From the NCBI GenBank assembly GCA_913009765.1, contig CAJVYT010000164.1, forward strand, positions 1 to 8,904: a DNA stretch of 8,904 nt. Direction: 5' to 3'. The translations under genes and the position numbers were made by a program. Positions within the stretch are counted from its first letter, which is position 1, and each line of letters opens with the position of its first letter. Under the pieces are notes generated by a model, which ran no database searches, was not told where the DNA came from, and saw only the letters and a list, made by a program, of their open reading frames with translations. The DNA comes from an uncultured candidate division Zixibacteria bacterium. Its GTDB lineage: Bacteria; Zixibacteria; MSB-5A5; GN15; FEB-12. Below are positions 1 to 6,205 of the stretch, piece by piece.

Positions 1-391
1 ATGAGTCAGTCCGACTACCGAAACGCCATACTTCCTTGTTGCCTCTTCGGCTTCTTGGAAGCTTCCTTTTGGAGCGCTTCGGTTCTCCCAAGTTCCAATA
101 TAAACAGTTCGTTTGCCCGCCACGGACCCAGACCCCGGCACGTCAGTGACACTCTCACCTTTATCGTGTGTCCTGATATTGGTTTCCAGGAAATGAAACC
201 CTTGACCCAATGCAATAAGGATAATTTCGGGGCTCAATACCTTCACTTGCGTTGTGGCTGACAAACTGCCCTCTCCATGGCTTCGCATGATTCGTTGCCT
301 CCTCATACGCATGGTTCAGTTCCGTGCCGGTGGTTAGCCGCTACACGTGCTGGATTTTCCAGCTTGCTTATATTAGCTTTGCTTGGCGCAC
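1..391 (-). mobile_element. Group II intron, 5' portion (domain I region; rest lies outside the window)
   Basis: Read on the minus strand, the element begins at 391 with GTGCGCC, the 5' consensus of group II introns. From memory, several later blocks match the non-coding 5' part of EcI5-like (chloroplast-like, IIB) introns: AACGCAAG near 220-255, a GGACACACGATAAAGG-like block near 160-180, TTGGAACTTGGGAGAACC near 80-100, and AGTCGGACTGACTCAT at the window edge. That last block normally precedes the reverse transcriptase/maturase gene. A candidate EBS1 (CTGTTT, 102-107) pairs over 6 bp with AAATGG immediately upstream of the splice site, including two G-T wobbles. The maturase gene and domains V and VI would lie beyond base 1, so activity cannot be judged. 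The 66-residue minus-strand reading frame inside is ribozyme sequence, not a gene. The identification rests on recalled similarity plus the pairing. Confidence 0.77.
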
Positions 392-397
392 CCATTT
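392..397 (-). other. Candidate IBS1 of the group II intron (5' exon target)
   Basis: The last six exon bases before the GTGCG intron start read AAATGG on the minus strand. They pair with CTGTTT at 102-107, which lies in the part of domain I where EBS1 is expected. The register is exact: base 392 pairs with 107, and 397 with 102. Four Watson-Crick pairs and two wobbles make this a plausible but imperfect target. Confidence 0.55.
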
Positions 398-467
398 GTT
401 CTCTCGTAAAGTTAATTTCGTCCTCCAATAGCTTAAATAGTCGAGCGTCGTAATAAGTATAGATACT

Positions 468-1250
468 TCATTCTATACCTTGAATTATTCCATATGCAGC
501 AGCAACTACGATTATGACACCAGTAATTGACTCTCCTTCAGGATCAACATAATTAACCGGATTATTTCCCACATACCCATACAGATTAGCATCCCCGCCT
601 GCAAAATCAATAGGATCTTTGGCTGTCCATTTGCCTATTGTGGGATCGTAGTCCCGTGCGCCGAATCTTACTAATTCTGTATCCCTGTCATGCAGGCCAC
701 CGGCGAAACTAAAAGGTATTGCAAAAGATGGGCTGCTATCGTTTATGATATTGCCGAATGAATCGTAACTGATCTGTTTTACTATATTGCCGGATGTATC
801 TGATACCAATCTTAATGAGCCTACCTGATCGTAGGAGAGATAATAAGTGGAACTATTATAAGTCATGGAAACAGGCATTCTCGCATCTGCATAATTAAAA
901 CGCATGAGAAGATTATCACTACCATCAAACACAGCCAATAATTGTATTGAGCCAGCCCAGAGGTATTTTTCAACAATTACATCATTAATTCTTTTTGCAA
1001 TCCTTCCTCCCATTGGATCATGGTCATATGATATTACTGTAGCATCTGGAAGGTTAGCCTCAAGAAGTTCCCCTCTTGAGGAATAATCAAAAGTTGTCAG
1101 CCCTGAAGCTGTCGTTCTCTGAGTAAGGAAACCATCAACATCAAACTGATATTCATCAGTTCCTGCTGTAATCAGATGGTCTTCATCAGAGTAGGTGAGT
1201 GCCCTGTCAATAATGCCTCTCAAGGTATTTGTCTCCAACGTCCTATCCAA
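468..1250 (-). CDS. Rhs/YD-repeat C-terminal core fragment (orphan module)
   Basis: This 260-residue product is the end of an Rhs protein. It has YD-type repeats (residues about 20-130), then SYDQVGSLRLVSD and ISYDSFGNI. The hallmark Rhs-associated core follows: FGARDYDPTIGKWTAKDPI and NLYGYVGNNPVNYVDPEG, ending near residue 240. Full Rhs proteins are many hundreds of residues longer at the N-terminus and close into a shell around a C-terminal toxin. Here there is no signal peptide and no N-terminal shell, and only about 20 residues follow the core (a hydrophobic stretch, then TGA). The first codon is TTG directly after an in-frame TGA, with GGAG about 11 nt upstream. Initiation is therefore doubtful, and this may be a pseudogene fragment or silent cassette. 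It starts 21 nt after the small membrane-protein gene on the same strand. Confidence 0.8.
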   Translation of the reverse strand: MDRTLETNTLRGIIDRALTYSDEDHLITAGTDEYQFDVDGFLTQRTTASGLTTFDYSSRGELLEANLPDATVISYDHDPMGGRIAKRINDVIVEKYLWAGSIQLLAVFDGSDNLLMRFNYADARMPVSMTYNSSTYYLSYDQVGSLRLVSDTSGNIVKQISYDSFGNIINDSSPSFAIPFSFAGGLHDRDTELVRFGARDYDPTIGKWTAKDPIDFAGGDANLYGYVGNNPVNYVDPEGESITGVIIVVAAAYGIIQGIE

Positions 1251-1271
1251 TCAAGGGCTGACTCCAAGTCT

Positions 1272-1622
1272 TTATTCTGGATAAAACTCTAATTTTAAAA
1301 TTGTCCAATCACTATTACTCTTTTCCATGGTTGTTTTCATAGTACAAATACAATAAGAAGAATTGACCGAAATATCAAAAACAACTATCGTTCGTCTACC
1401 TGTCCATAAGAATTTTTTCATTCCAAAATACCTGTAATCTATTGAACTAATATCCCCTATTGCATCTCTAATATTTTCATTGTTCTGAATGTGTTTATAT
1501 ATAATATTTTGAAAACCAGAATGCTTAAGGAAGATATAAAAACCAGTATTGAAGATAAAAACAATTGTTATAATAATTATGATTGCCTTTAATAATTTTT
1601 TTTTTGTATTTTGAAATTGCAT
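1272..1622 (-). CDS. Small membrane-anchored protein, candidate Rhs-linked immunity protein
   Basis: I do not recognise a family with confidence. The 116-residue product has a lysine-rich start (KKK at 7-9) and one strongly hydrophobic segment at about residues 10-32. A short extracytoplasmic domain of some 80 residues follows and ends in beta-strand-like sequence (TMEKSNSDWTILKLEFYPE). The topology suggests an inner-membrane anchor with the soluble part outside, because no signal-peptidase site is evident. ATG is chosen because AAGGAT lies 5 nt upstream and overlaps the stop of the preceding Rhs gene, which implies coupled translation. The gene is very A+T-rich near its start. Its position directly after an Rhs C-terminal domain is where immunity genes of polymorphic toxins usually sit, so immunity is inferred from context only. 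The alternative is an unrelated small membrane protein. Confidence 0.7.
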   Translation of the reverse strand: MQFQNTKKKLLKAIIIIITIVFIFNTGFYIFLKHSGFQNIIYKHIQNNENIRDAIGDISSIDYRYFGMKKFLWTGRRTIVVFDISVNSSYCICTMKTTMEKSNSDWTILKLEFYPE

Positions 1623-1627
1623 TTGTT

Positions 1628-1633
1628 ATCCTT
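1628..1633 (-). promoter_or_regulatory. Ribosome binding site overlapping the Rhs stop codon
   Basis: On the minus strand AAGGAT ends 5 nt before the ATG at 1622 and overlaps the TAA of the upstream Rhs fragment (1632-1634). This supports the chosen start and translational coupling. Confidence 0.6.
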
Positions 1634-2894
1634 AATTAATCCCTCCAATTTCAAAACCAACACCACCACCTGCTTGGAAACGCCAGCCACTACTTAAACT
1701 AATATTCGGTGAAATTCCAAAGTATGGATGATCTGTCTCTGCACCTGGAGTAAATACATATCCTCCTTCAGCATCTAGTGATAAACCGATTCCTCTAAAA
1801 ACAAGACCAACATCTGCGTAGGCACCAACAGTTGCACCACCGTAATATTCAAAGTTGTCGCATGGATCATAACCTGGACTTGTGCCATTAGGATCGTAAC
1901 TAATGCCTCCCCCAAATCCCACGCCTGGACGAACGGTAAAAAATGGTAGCCCATCTGGATTTTCTCCTATTGTAATACCACCTCCCAATCCATAGAAAGG
2001 TGTATAAAAAGTTATCGAGAATTTCCACAGCCCCCAAGGATCCCCCCAATTAACCGGATTATTTCCCACATATCTATACAAATTCACATCTCCGCCCAAA
2101 AACCCAATCGGGTCTGTTCTCAAATACCTCCCAATCTCAGGCTCATAGTACCTATACCAGTTGTAATGAAGCCCTGTTTCTGAGTCATAATATTGCCCCG
2201 GGAATCTTAAATTATTCTCAATCGTTGAAGAAGGCTGTACTTCTGCCTTACCGAATGAATCATAAATCGCTGACCAGACAATATTTCCACTAATATCTAT
2301 CATTATCTTCGGCGTACCGAGGTGATCATTCTGGTAGAAGTAATATTCTGTGCCTTGTTTCATAAACAAAGGATCTGTCGTCCAGTTTAAGTTCGGCTTG
2401 TAACCATAGGTCTTTATCTCAGTACCGGTTGAGTCATACTCTCCAACTAATCCTTCATCCGAATAATGGAAATATGTGCGTTGACCGTCAACCTCCTTCC
2501 ATAATCTTCTTCCAAACGGATCGTAATAGTAATCTGCTATTACAGAACTTGTTTCATTTTCAACACGAATCAAACGGTTATCAATGTCATAGATATAATT
2601 AAGTATTTCTGCTCCGTCGGTCTTCTGAATAATATTTCCGCTATTGTCATATATATATGAAATACCGTCATAAGCAAGAAGTTCATTGTTGTTGTTATAC
2701 TGCCAGTCAGTATAAGATACAGATGTCAACCTGTTACCCACGTCATCATATGTATAGGATTCATCACTACTTGAAGGATTATCAGAAGAAGTTAAACGAT
2801 ACACATCATCATATCCATAGACATAGCTACCATGTTCTGTATTTTTATTCAGAACATTATCTATCCTAATTGCCTGTATCATGTCCAATGTCAA
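1632..2894 (-). CDS. Rhs/YD-repeat core fragment with glycine-rich C-terminal domain
   Basis: The 420-residue product starts inside an Rhs repeat region: YTYDDVGNRLTSVSY, YDNSGNIIQKTDG and YYYDPFGRRLWKEVDG. It continues with NDHLGTPKIMID, YDSFGKA and the Rhs-associated core (YYDSETGLHYNWYRYYEPEIG, then NLYRYVGNNPVNWGDPWG), which ends near residue 290. The last 130 or so residues are a variable domain, rich in glycine and alternating hydrophobics (YGLGGGITIG, GGGISYDPNG, FQAGGGVGFEIGG). They suggest a beta-barrel or beta-solenoid fold of unknown activity, in the slot usually held by a toxin. The long N-terminal shell and any secretion signal are absent. The first codon is TTG with no clear ribosome binding site; a nearer ATG at 2882 also lacks one. 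The frame is open upstream only to a TGA near 2945. It may be a displaced cassette or pseudogene fragment. Confidence 0.83.
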   Translation of the reverse strand: MTLDMIQAIRIDNVLNKNTEHGSYVYGYDDVYRLTSSDNPSSSDESYTYDDVGNRLTSVSYTDWQYNNNNELLAYDGISYIYDNSGNIIQKTDGAEILNYIYDIDNRLIRVENETSSVIADYYYDPFGRRLWKEVDGQRTYFHYSDEGLVGEYDSTGTEIKTYGYKPNLNWTTDPLFMKQGTEYYFYQNDHLGTPKIMIDISGNIVWSAIYDSFGKAEVQPSSTIENNLRFPGQYYDSETGLHYNWYRYYEPEIGRYLRTDPIGFLGGDVNLYRYVGNNPVNWGDPWGLWKFSITFYTPFYGLGGGITIGENPDGLPFFTVRPGVGFGGGISYDPNGTSPGYDPCDNFEYYGGATVGAYADVGLVFRGIGLSLDAEGGYVFTPGAETDHPYFGISPNISLSSGWRFQAGGGVGFEIGGIN

Positions 2895-2901
2895 AGCTTG
2901 T

Positions 2902-2926
2902 CCCGATTTATCGGGGGTGCGACCCC
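2902..2926. repeat. Two overlapping small inverted repeats before the Rhs fragment
   Basis: CCCGATTTATCGGG (2902-2915) is a 6-bp stem with a 2-nt loop. GGGGTGCGACCCC (2914-2926) is a 5-bp stem with a 3-nt loop. They share two bases, so the hairpins exclude each other. They fill the 59-bp gap between the small secreted-protein gene and the Rhs fragment. This could be a dispersed palindromic element or a recombination scar. No T-run follows on the minus strand, so a terminator is unlikely. Confidence 0.5.
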
Positions 2927-2953
2927 TTATCCGTTTTCTACTGAGTCACCAAT

Positions 2954-3484
2954 CTACTCTTCTATCACCGTTATTGGATAACTTTTATTACTTCGCAATT
3001 CTATTTTTGATGGCAACCAAATAATAGGTGTAAGCTCATAATTTCCCTGGTGAAGTGGCACCACATATTCTTTAATGTCAATACGCGAACTTACCTCTTC
3101 GCCAGGACGTAAGGGCCTACCTCTTTTTTCCTTAGGCCATTCTAAAAATTGCAATCCATAAAAGAATATCAAGGTTGACGGCTCTGGCGTTTTTATGACT
3201 TCTCCTGTATCTATATTTTTAATCTCAAATGAAATGGGCAAAAGTAAGCCTTCCTCAGTTTCCTTCTCAACAATATACCGAATTACGTGATTTGATGTTT
3301 CTGGATTAATCAGTTTAATTACAACTACATGTTGCTTATTTTTTCTTACAGTAGAGTCCATATCTACATCAATTATTAAGTCTTTATATTTATCCACAGA
3401 ACGAGCATCAGCGTAGCTTAACTTAGATCCTGAAGACAGAATTAAAATAAGAATTCCTATTATAATGCTGAAAATTTTTACCAT
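2954..3484 (-). CDS. Small secreted beta-rich protein, function unknown (possible protease partner or inhibitor)
   Basis: The 176-residue product opens with a clear Sec signal peptide: VK, a hydrophobic run at residues 4-16, and probable cleavage after A25 (KLSYA|DARS). It has no lipobox cysteine, so export as a soluble protein is expected. The mature part reads as a single beta-sandwich: HVVVIKLINP, SFEIKNIDTGEVI, LRPGEEVSSRIDIKEYV and GNYELTPIIW. The pattern of polar strand, PGE turn and G-x-Y-x-L strand recalls BsuPI-like proteinase-inhibitor and related Ig-like domains, but this is impression, not a match I can verify. The ATG is supported by AAGGAG 6 nt upstream, and the gene overlaps the metalloprotease stop by 7 nt. 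That tight coupling is the main hint of a joint role. The absence of cysteines in the mature part fits a non-disulfide fold. Confidence 0.82.
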   Translation of the reverse strand: MVKIFSIIIGILILILSSGSKLSYADARSVDKYKDLIIDVDMDSTVRKNKQHVVVIKLINPETSNHVIRYIVEKETEEGLLLPISFEIKNIDTGEVIKTPEPSTLIFFYGLQFLEWPKEKRGRPLRPGEEVSSRIDIKEYVVPLHQGNYELTPIIWLPSKIELRSNKSYPITVIEE

Positions 3485-6147
3485 CCTAGTCTCCTTCCAT
3501 TTGAATCTTGTTCGAGCTTAGTTTTTCTAATCATATCAATATGATAAGGACACAAGTCCAATCCTACATCATCATTCGACCAAGGTATTAAATCTCGATT
3601 ACTTGGATTTGGATCATATGGCATTGTTAAAAGCCAATCCACGCCATATTCCATGAAACACGTATCTTCGTTCTTATAATCCTTGTTCCCGCAACGATGA
3701 GCAAAACCAAGAGCATGTCCTAACTCATGTAGCACTATCTCTAACGTATTTGTAAATCCAGAAAAGAACATCAACCTACCGTTAAAAAATATTTTGTTGC
3801 TATCCTCAACATAATCATTTGTTCCCGCTACGCCATATGCGCCAGAAGAATATATTTTAACTTTCACTACATTACCTTTTAACCAATTATGATCGGTCAG
3901 GTCTTTTAAATAAACTCTATTGGGATCATCAACTTGAGAATATACGTGTGGATAAATATAAATTGTTTTTCTATCGATACTAGTATTTCCACTATTAAGC
4001 ATAAACCCGATTCTTTTTGATGCGTCCTCGTTATATAAATAAATAATGCTTTCTTTCAATTCGTAAAGATTATCAATTCCTGATCTGGCTGGCATAGAAT
4101 CAGCTAATGTTATTTGATATCGGTCATCAGAATCTGCTGCACCGGCAATGACTGCATTCCCCTGCTCTGACAGGGACAACACAATATCATCGTCATCTGC
4201 AGTATAAGAAACCTTAACATAACCATATAAGCCCGATTCATTCATCTCGTTTAGAGCAATCGGCCCGTCATCCCCAGTGCCCTCAGCCACTAAATCAGAA
4301 AAAGTTGCATCTTTATATACCCGAATACGTACATCTGATGGTTTATCGACTTTAATATATAACTTATAATTTAGATCCGTATTAACACCTTTCTCAGCGT
4401 CGTCACTAAATGCCCAATCAGACAATTGATTATTATCATCATTCTGTTCGTCCGGTCGGGGATACAATACTAATGACTTGATTCCACTTAATGGTATCCA
4501 GTCATGAGCGGCCGCCATAAAATACCACCCTTTATCCTCTCTTGAAAATTCGCCTTCTGTCTTAGTCGCATAGGTTTTTAAATTATCAGGTGCATAGTCA
4601 GGAAGATCAGGCTCATCATCTTGTAGGCCAATAGCCCAGTAATCTCTTATCAGGTCAGTTTTATACTTTACAAATTTTGGATCTACAAGTCTTTCTTGTA
4701 AAATGTCAAATTCTACAAATGCTTTTTTATAATGATTGTTTATTTCATCAGTTGGTATAGGGTCTGCAGATAAGCCACCTCCAGAACCTTTCATGCGAAC
4801 ATATTCGACATTAACTTTCTTCCAAATGGTCATGATGCCTGTCTCATCACCAGGACATGTTGTCTGGTTTGCATCAAATTTTATTCTTGCTTTTACAATA
4901 AAATTATCACCACCACTATCTGTTACATTGAATCTAACCTTACTAACACCATTTTTTATCCTTGTTTCGTTACCATTTGATAATTGATAATCTGCATGTA
5001 CTTCCTCCCAAATATTTGCGCTATCGAGATGCCCAATGTTATCATCTCCAGCGTTACCATTAGGATCTATTACTTCTGCTGTCTCAGCATTCATATCATT
5101 ATCAGATAAATCATCTGGATCTTCATATCTCCAGACTATTCTGGCATCATCTGATAATTCTGAATCATTTAATTGAATCTCAACTGTCAAGTCAATATAT
5201 TGTTTGTCCTTTGTCCATATGGTTTTTGTAATATCATCAGAATTATATATTCGATTTGTGTAAATTCGTCCTTCATTATCATCACTTGTATATCCTTCAA
5301 CATATTCTCCAACTCCATTTAAGTTGGGATTGTAAAGCCCTTTAATTTCAGACAATTCCATTTCATAGTCATATTTTTCACAAATTTTCCCAATCTTTAC
5401 CATCTTCACCTTGCCACCGCTATAATCTGCAATATATGCCAAAGAGCCGTCATCGCTCAGCACCATATCCATACCCGATGCTTCAGGTAATGTAAGTAAT
5501 ACCCTGTCGTCTGTCCCGTCTTTGTCTTTATCCCTTTTTACGCCATAATCAGCGGAATCTGACAACGCTCTGAGGTCTTTGAGGCTAATTACCGAAAGCC
5601 CTCCTCCATTAAGGACATAAGCCACCCTCTTCTCCCTGTCCACCAGTATCTTGCCGGCAGATACTGGAATCATGTCCATTTTCTCAGGAGACTGCGGGTT
5701 TGTTACATTTATGATTTCAATACCATCGGGTGTCAATACAAGCGCCAGGTCAAAAGACTCCTGCGCTGATGTCATGGGATCGCCGTCCTCATCTTCATAA
5801 CTTCCAATATTCCCGTCATTGTCAAGGTCGATCGGGAACGCCTCTACCCCCTCAACACCGTACGGCATGTACATGCCGGAAATTACCCTTATCTCTGAAA
5901 GCTGAGGGCTAAGAATGGAAAGGGCTCCATTTTTAACCGCAAGGATATTATTCCGCACTGTTGAAATTGCACTGTAGGAATTACCTGTGACTGTACCGCC
6001 TATGGCATTAGCCTGCGCGTCAGGCTGAAACGGGGTTGTCTTTACCGATCTCCTGATATGCTCAATTATTATCAGATAAAACATCATCAACTGCATTATC
6101 TGATGTCTAATGATTATTGAACTGATTATCTGCCCTGGATTTCTCAT
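3478..6147 (-). CDS. Large metzincin-type zinc metalloprotease with propeller-like N-terminal region
   Basis: The 889-residue product carries the extended zinc motif HELGHALGFAH at residues 807-817 (ligands H807, H811, H817; base E808). A likely Met-turn TCFMEYG has its methionine at 832, and a cysteine pair (C819, C830) lies between them. This is matrixin-like metzincin architecture, so protein cleavage outside the cytoplasm is expected. Residues about 70-250 hold propeller-like repeats (LALVLTPDGIEIINV, KRVAYVLNGGGLSVISL, GSLAYIADYSGGKVKMVKIG). Two acidic loops lie here, a canonical EF-hand-like one at 107-118 (D107, D109, D111, E118) and another near 206-214. The middle is beta-rich with many acidic residues. 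The first 35 residues look unlike a signal peptide, lack a Shine-Dalgarno and derive from A+T-rich sequence with an inverted repeat. The true start may differ, or the N-terminus may be lost. Sampled G+C falls from about 50% in the N-terminal part to about 30% near the catalytic domain. Confidence 0.83.
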   Translation of the reverse strand: MRNPGQIISSIIIRHQIMQLMMFYLIIIEHIRRSVKTTPFQPDAQANAIGGTVTGNSYSAISTVRNNILAVKNGALSILSPQLSEIRVISGMYMPYGVEGVEAFPIDLDNDGNIGSYEDEDGDPMTSAQESFDLALVLTPDGIEIINVTNPQSPEKMDMIPVSAGKILVDREKRVAYVLNGGGLSVISLKDLRALSDSADYGVKRDKDKDGTDDRVLLTLPEASGMDMVLSDDGSLAYIADYSGGKVKMVKIGKICEKYDYEMELSEIKGLYNPNLNGVGEYVEGYTSDDNEGRIYTNRIYNSDDITKTIWTKDKQYIDLTVEIQLNDSELSDDARIVWRYEDPDDLSDNDMNAETAEVIDPNGNAGDDNIGHLDSANIWEEVHADYQLSNGNETRIKNGVSKVRFNVTDSGGDNFIVKARIKFDANQTTCPGDETGIMTIWKKVNVEYVRMKGSGGGLSADPIPTDEINNHYKKAFVEFDILQERLVDPKFVKYKTDLIRDYWAIGLQDDEPDLPDYAPDNLKTYATKTEGEFSREDKGWYFMAAAHDWIPLSGIKSLVLYPRPDEQNDDNNQLSDWAFSDDAEKGVNTDLNYKLYIKVDKPSDVRIRVYKDATFSDLVAEGTGDDGPIALNEMNESGLYGYVKVSYTADDDDIVLSLSEQGNAVIAGAADSDDRYQITLADSMPARSGIDNLYELKESIIYLYNEDASKRIGFMLNSGNTSIDRKTIYIYPHVYSQVDDPNRVYLKDLTDHNWLKGNVVKVKIYSSGAYGVAGTNDYVEDSNKIFFNGRLMFFSGFTNTLEIVLHELGHALGFAHRCGNKDYKNEDTCFMEYGVDWLLTMPYDPNPSNRDLIPWSNDDVGLDLCPYHIDMIRKTKLEQDSNGRRLGW
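3491..3496 (-). promoter_or_regulatory. Ribosome binding site inside the metalloprotease gene
   Basis: AAGGAG on the minus strand lies within the last codons of the metalloprotease, 6 nt before the ATG at 3484. It fixes the start of the small secreted protein and shows that both genes are read from one transcript. Confidence 0.7.
6071..6104. repeat. 9-bp inverted repeat in the 5' end of the metalloprotease frame
   Basis: ATCAGATAA (6071-6079) and TTATCTGAT (6096-6104) are perfect inverted copies separated by 16 nt. They lie in an A+T-rich stretch encoding the atypical first 30 residues of the metalloprotease. They could form a hairpin in the mRNA near the start, or be a remnant of inserted DNA. 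Confidence 0.45.
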
Positions 6148-6165
6148 TATGTTCTTTTACTCAGA

Positions 6166-6195
6166 ACTTTGTACTGTCGTTGTGTACTTTGTACT
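6166..6195. repeat. Short direct repeat in the 58-bp intergenic gap
   Basis: ACTTTGTACT occurs at 6166-6175 and again at 6186-6195, exactly 20 bp apart. The second copy lies in GTACTTTGTAC, which is nearly self-complementary. Two-turn spacing would suit binding of a dimeric protein, but two copies of 10 bp are weak evidence. The gap separates the FN3 gene from the metalloprotease and shows no convincing Shine-Dalgarno for the latter. Confidence 0.3.
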
Positions 6196-6205
6196 ATTTT
6201 TCTGT

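Noticed and set aside
15..215. Minus-strand open frame of 66 residues inside the intron
   Set aside because: It overlaps domain I, including the candidate EBS1. Such frames arise from the structured RNA sequence and do not match a maturase, whose gene would follow outside the window.
1..261. Plus-strand open frame of 86 residues starting at base 1
   Set aside because: It lies entirely within the group II intron, has no ribosome binding site in the window, and its translation is low-complexity and non-protein-like. The ribozyme signals on the minus strand explain the sequence.
102..397. Alternative EBS1 in the CAGTTTGT block near 263-270 pairing with ACAAAT
   Set aside because: That pairing would leave two exon bases unpaired next to the splice site, and it lies too early in domain I. 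The CTGTTT block at 102-107 is in exact register.
468..470. TGA of the second Rhs fragment as a recoded (selenocysteine or glycine/tryptophan) codon
   Set aside because: No SECIS-like hairpin is apparent and no other gene here has an in-frame TGA. A plain stop or a point-mutated codon is simpler.
2902..2926. Rho-independent terminator between the secreted-protein gene and the Rhs fragment
   Set aside because: The stems are only 5-6 bp and no T-run follows on the transcribed (minus) strand.
4736..4987. Plus-strand open frame within the metalloprotease gene
   Set aside because: It is antisense to a well-supported coding region, without a ribosome binding site or recognisable protein features. 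The same holds for the other plus-strand frames between 904 and 8530.
6166..6195. Start of a CRISPR-like or iteron array
   Set aside because: There are only two 10-bp copies, with no further repeats and no spacer-like periodicity.
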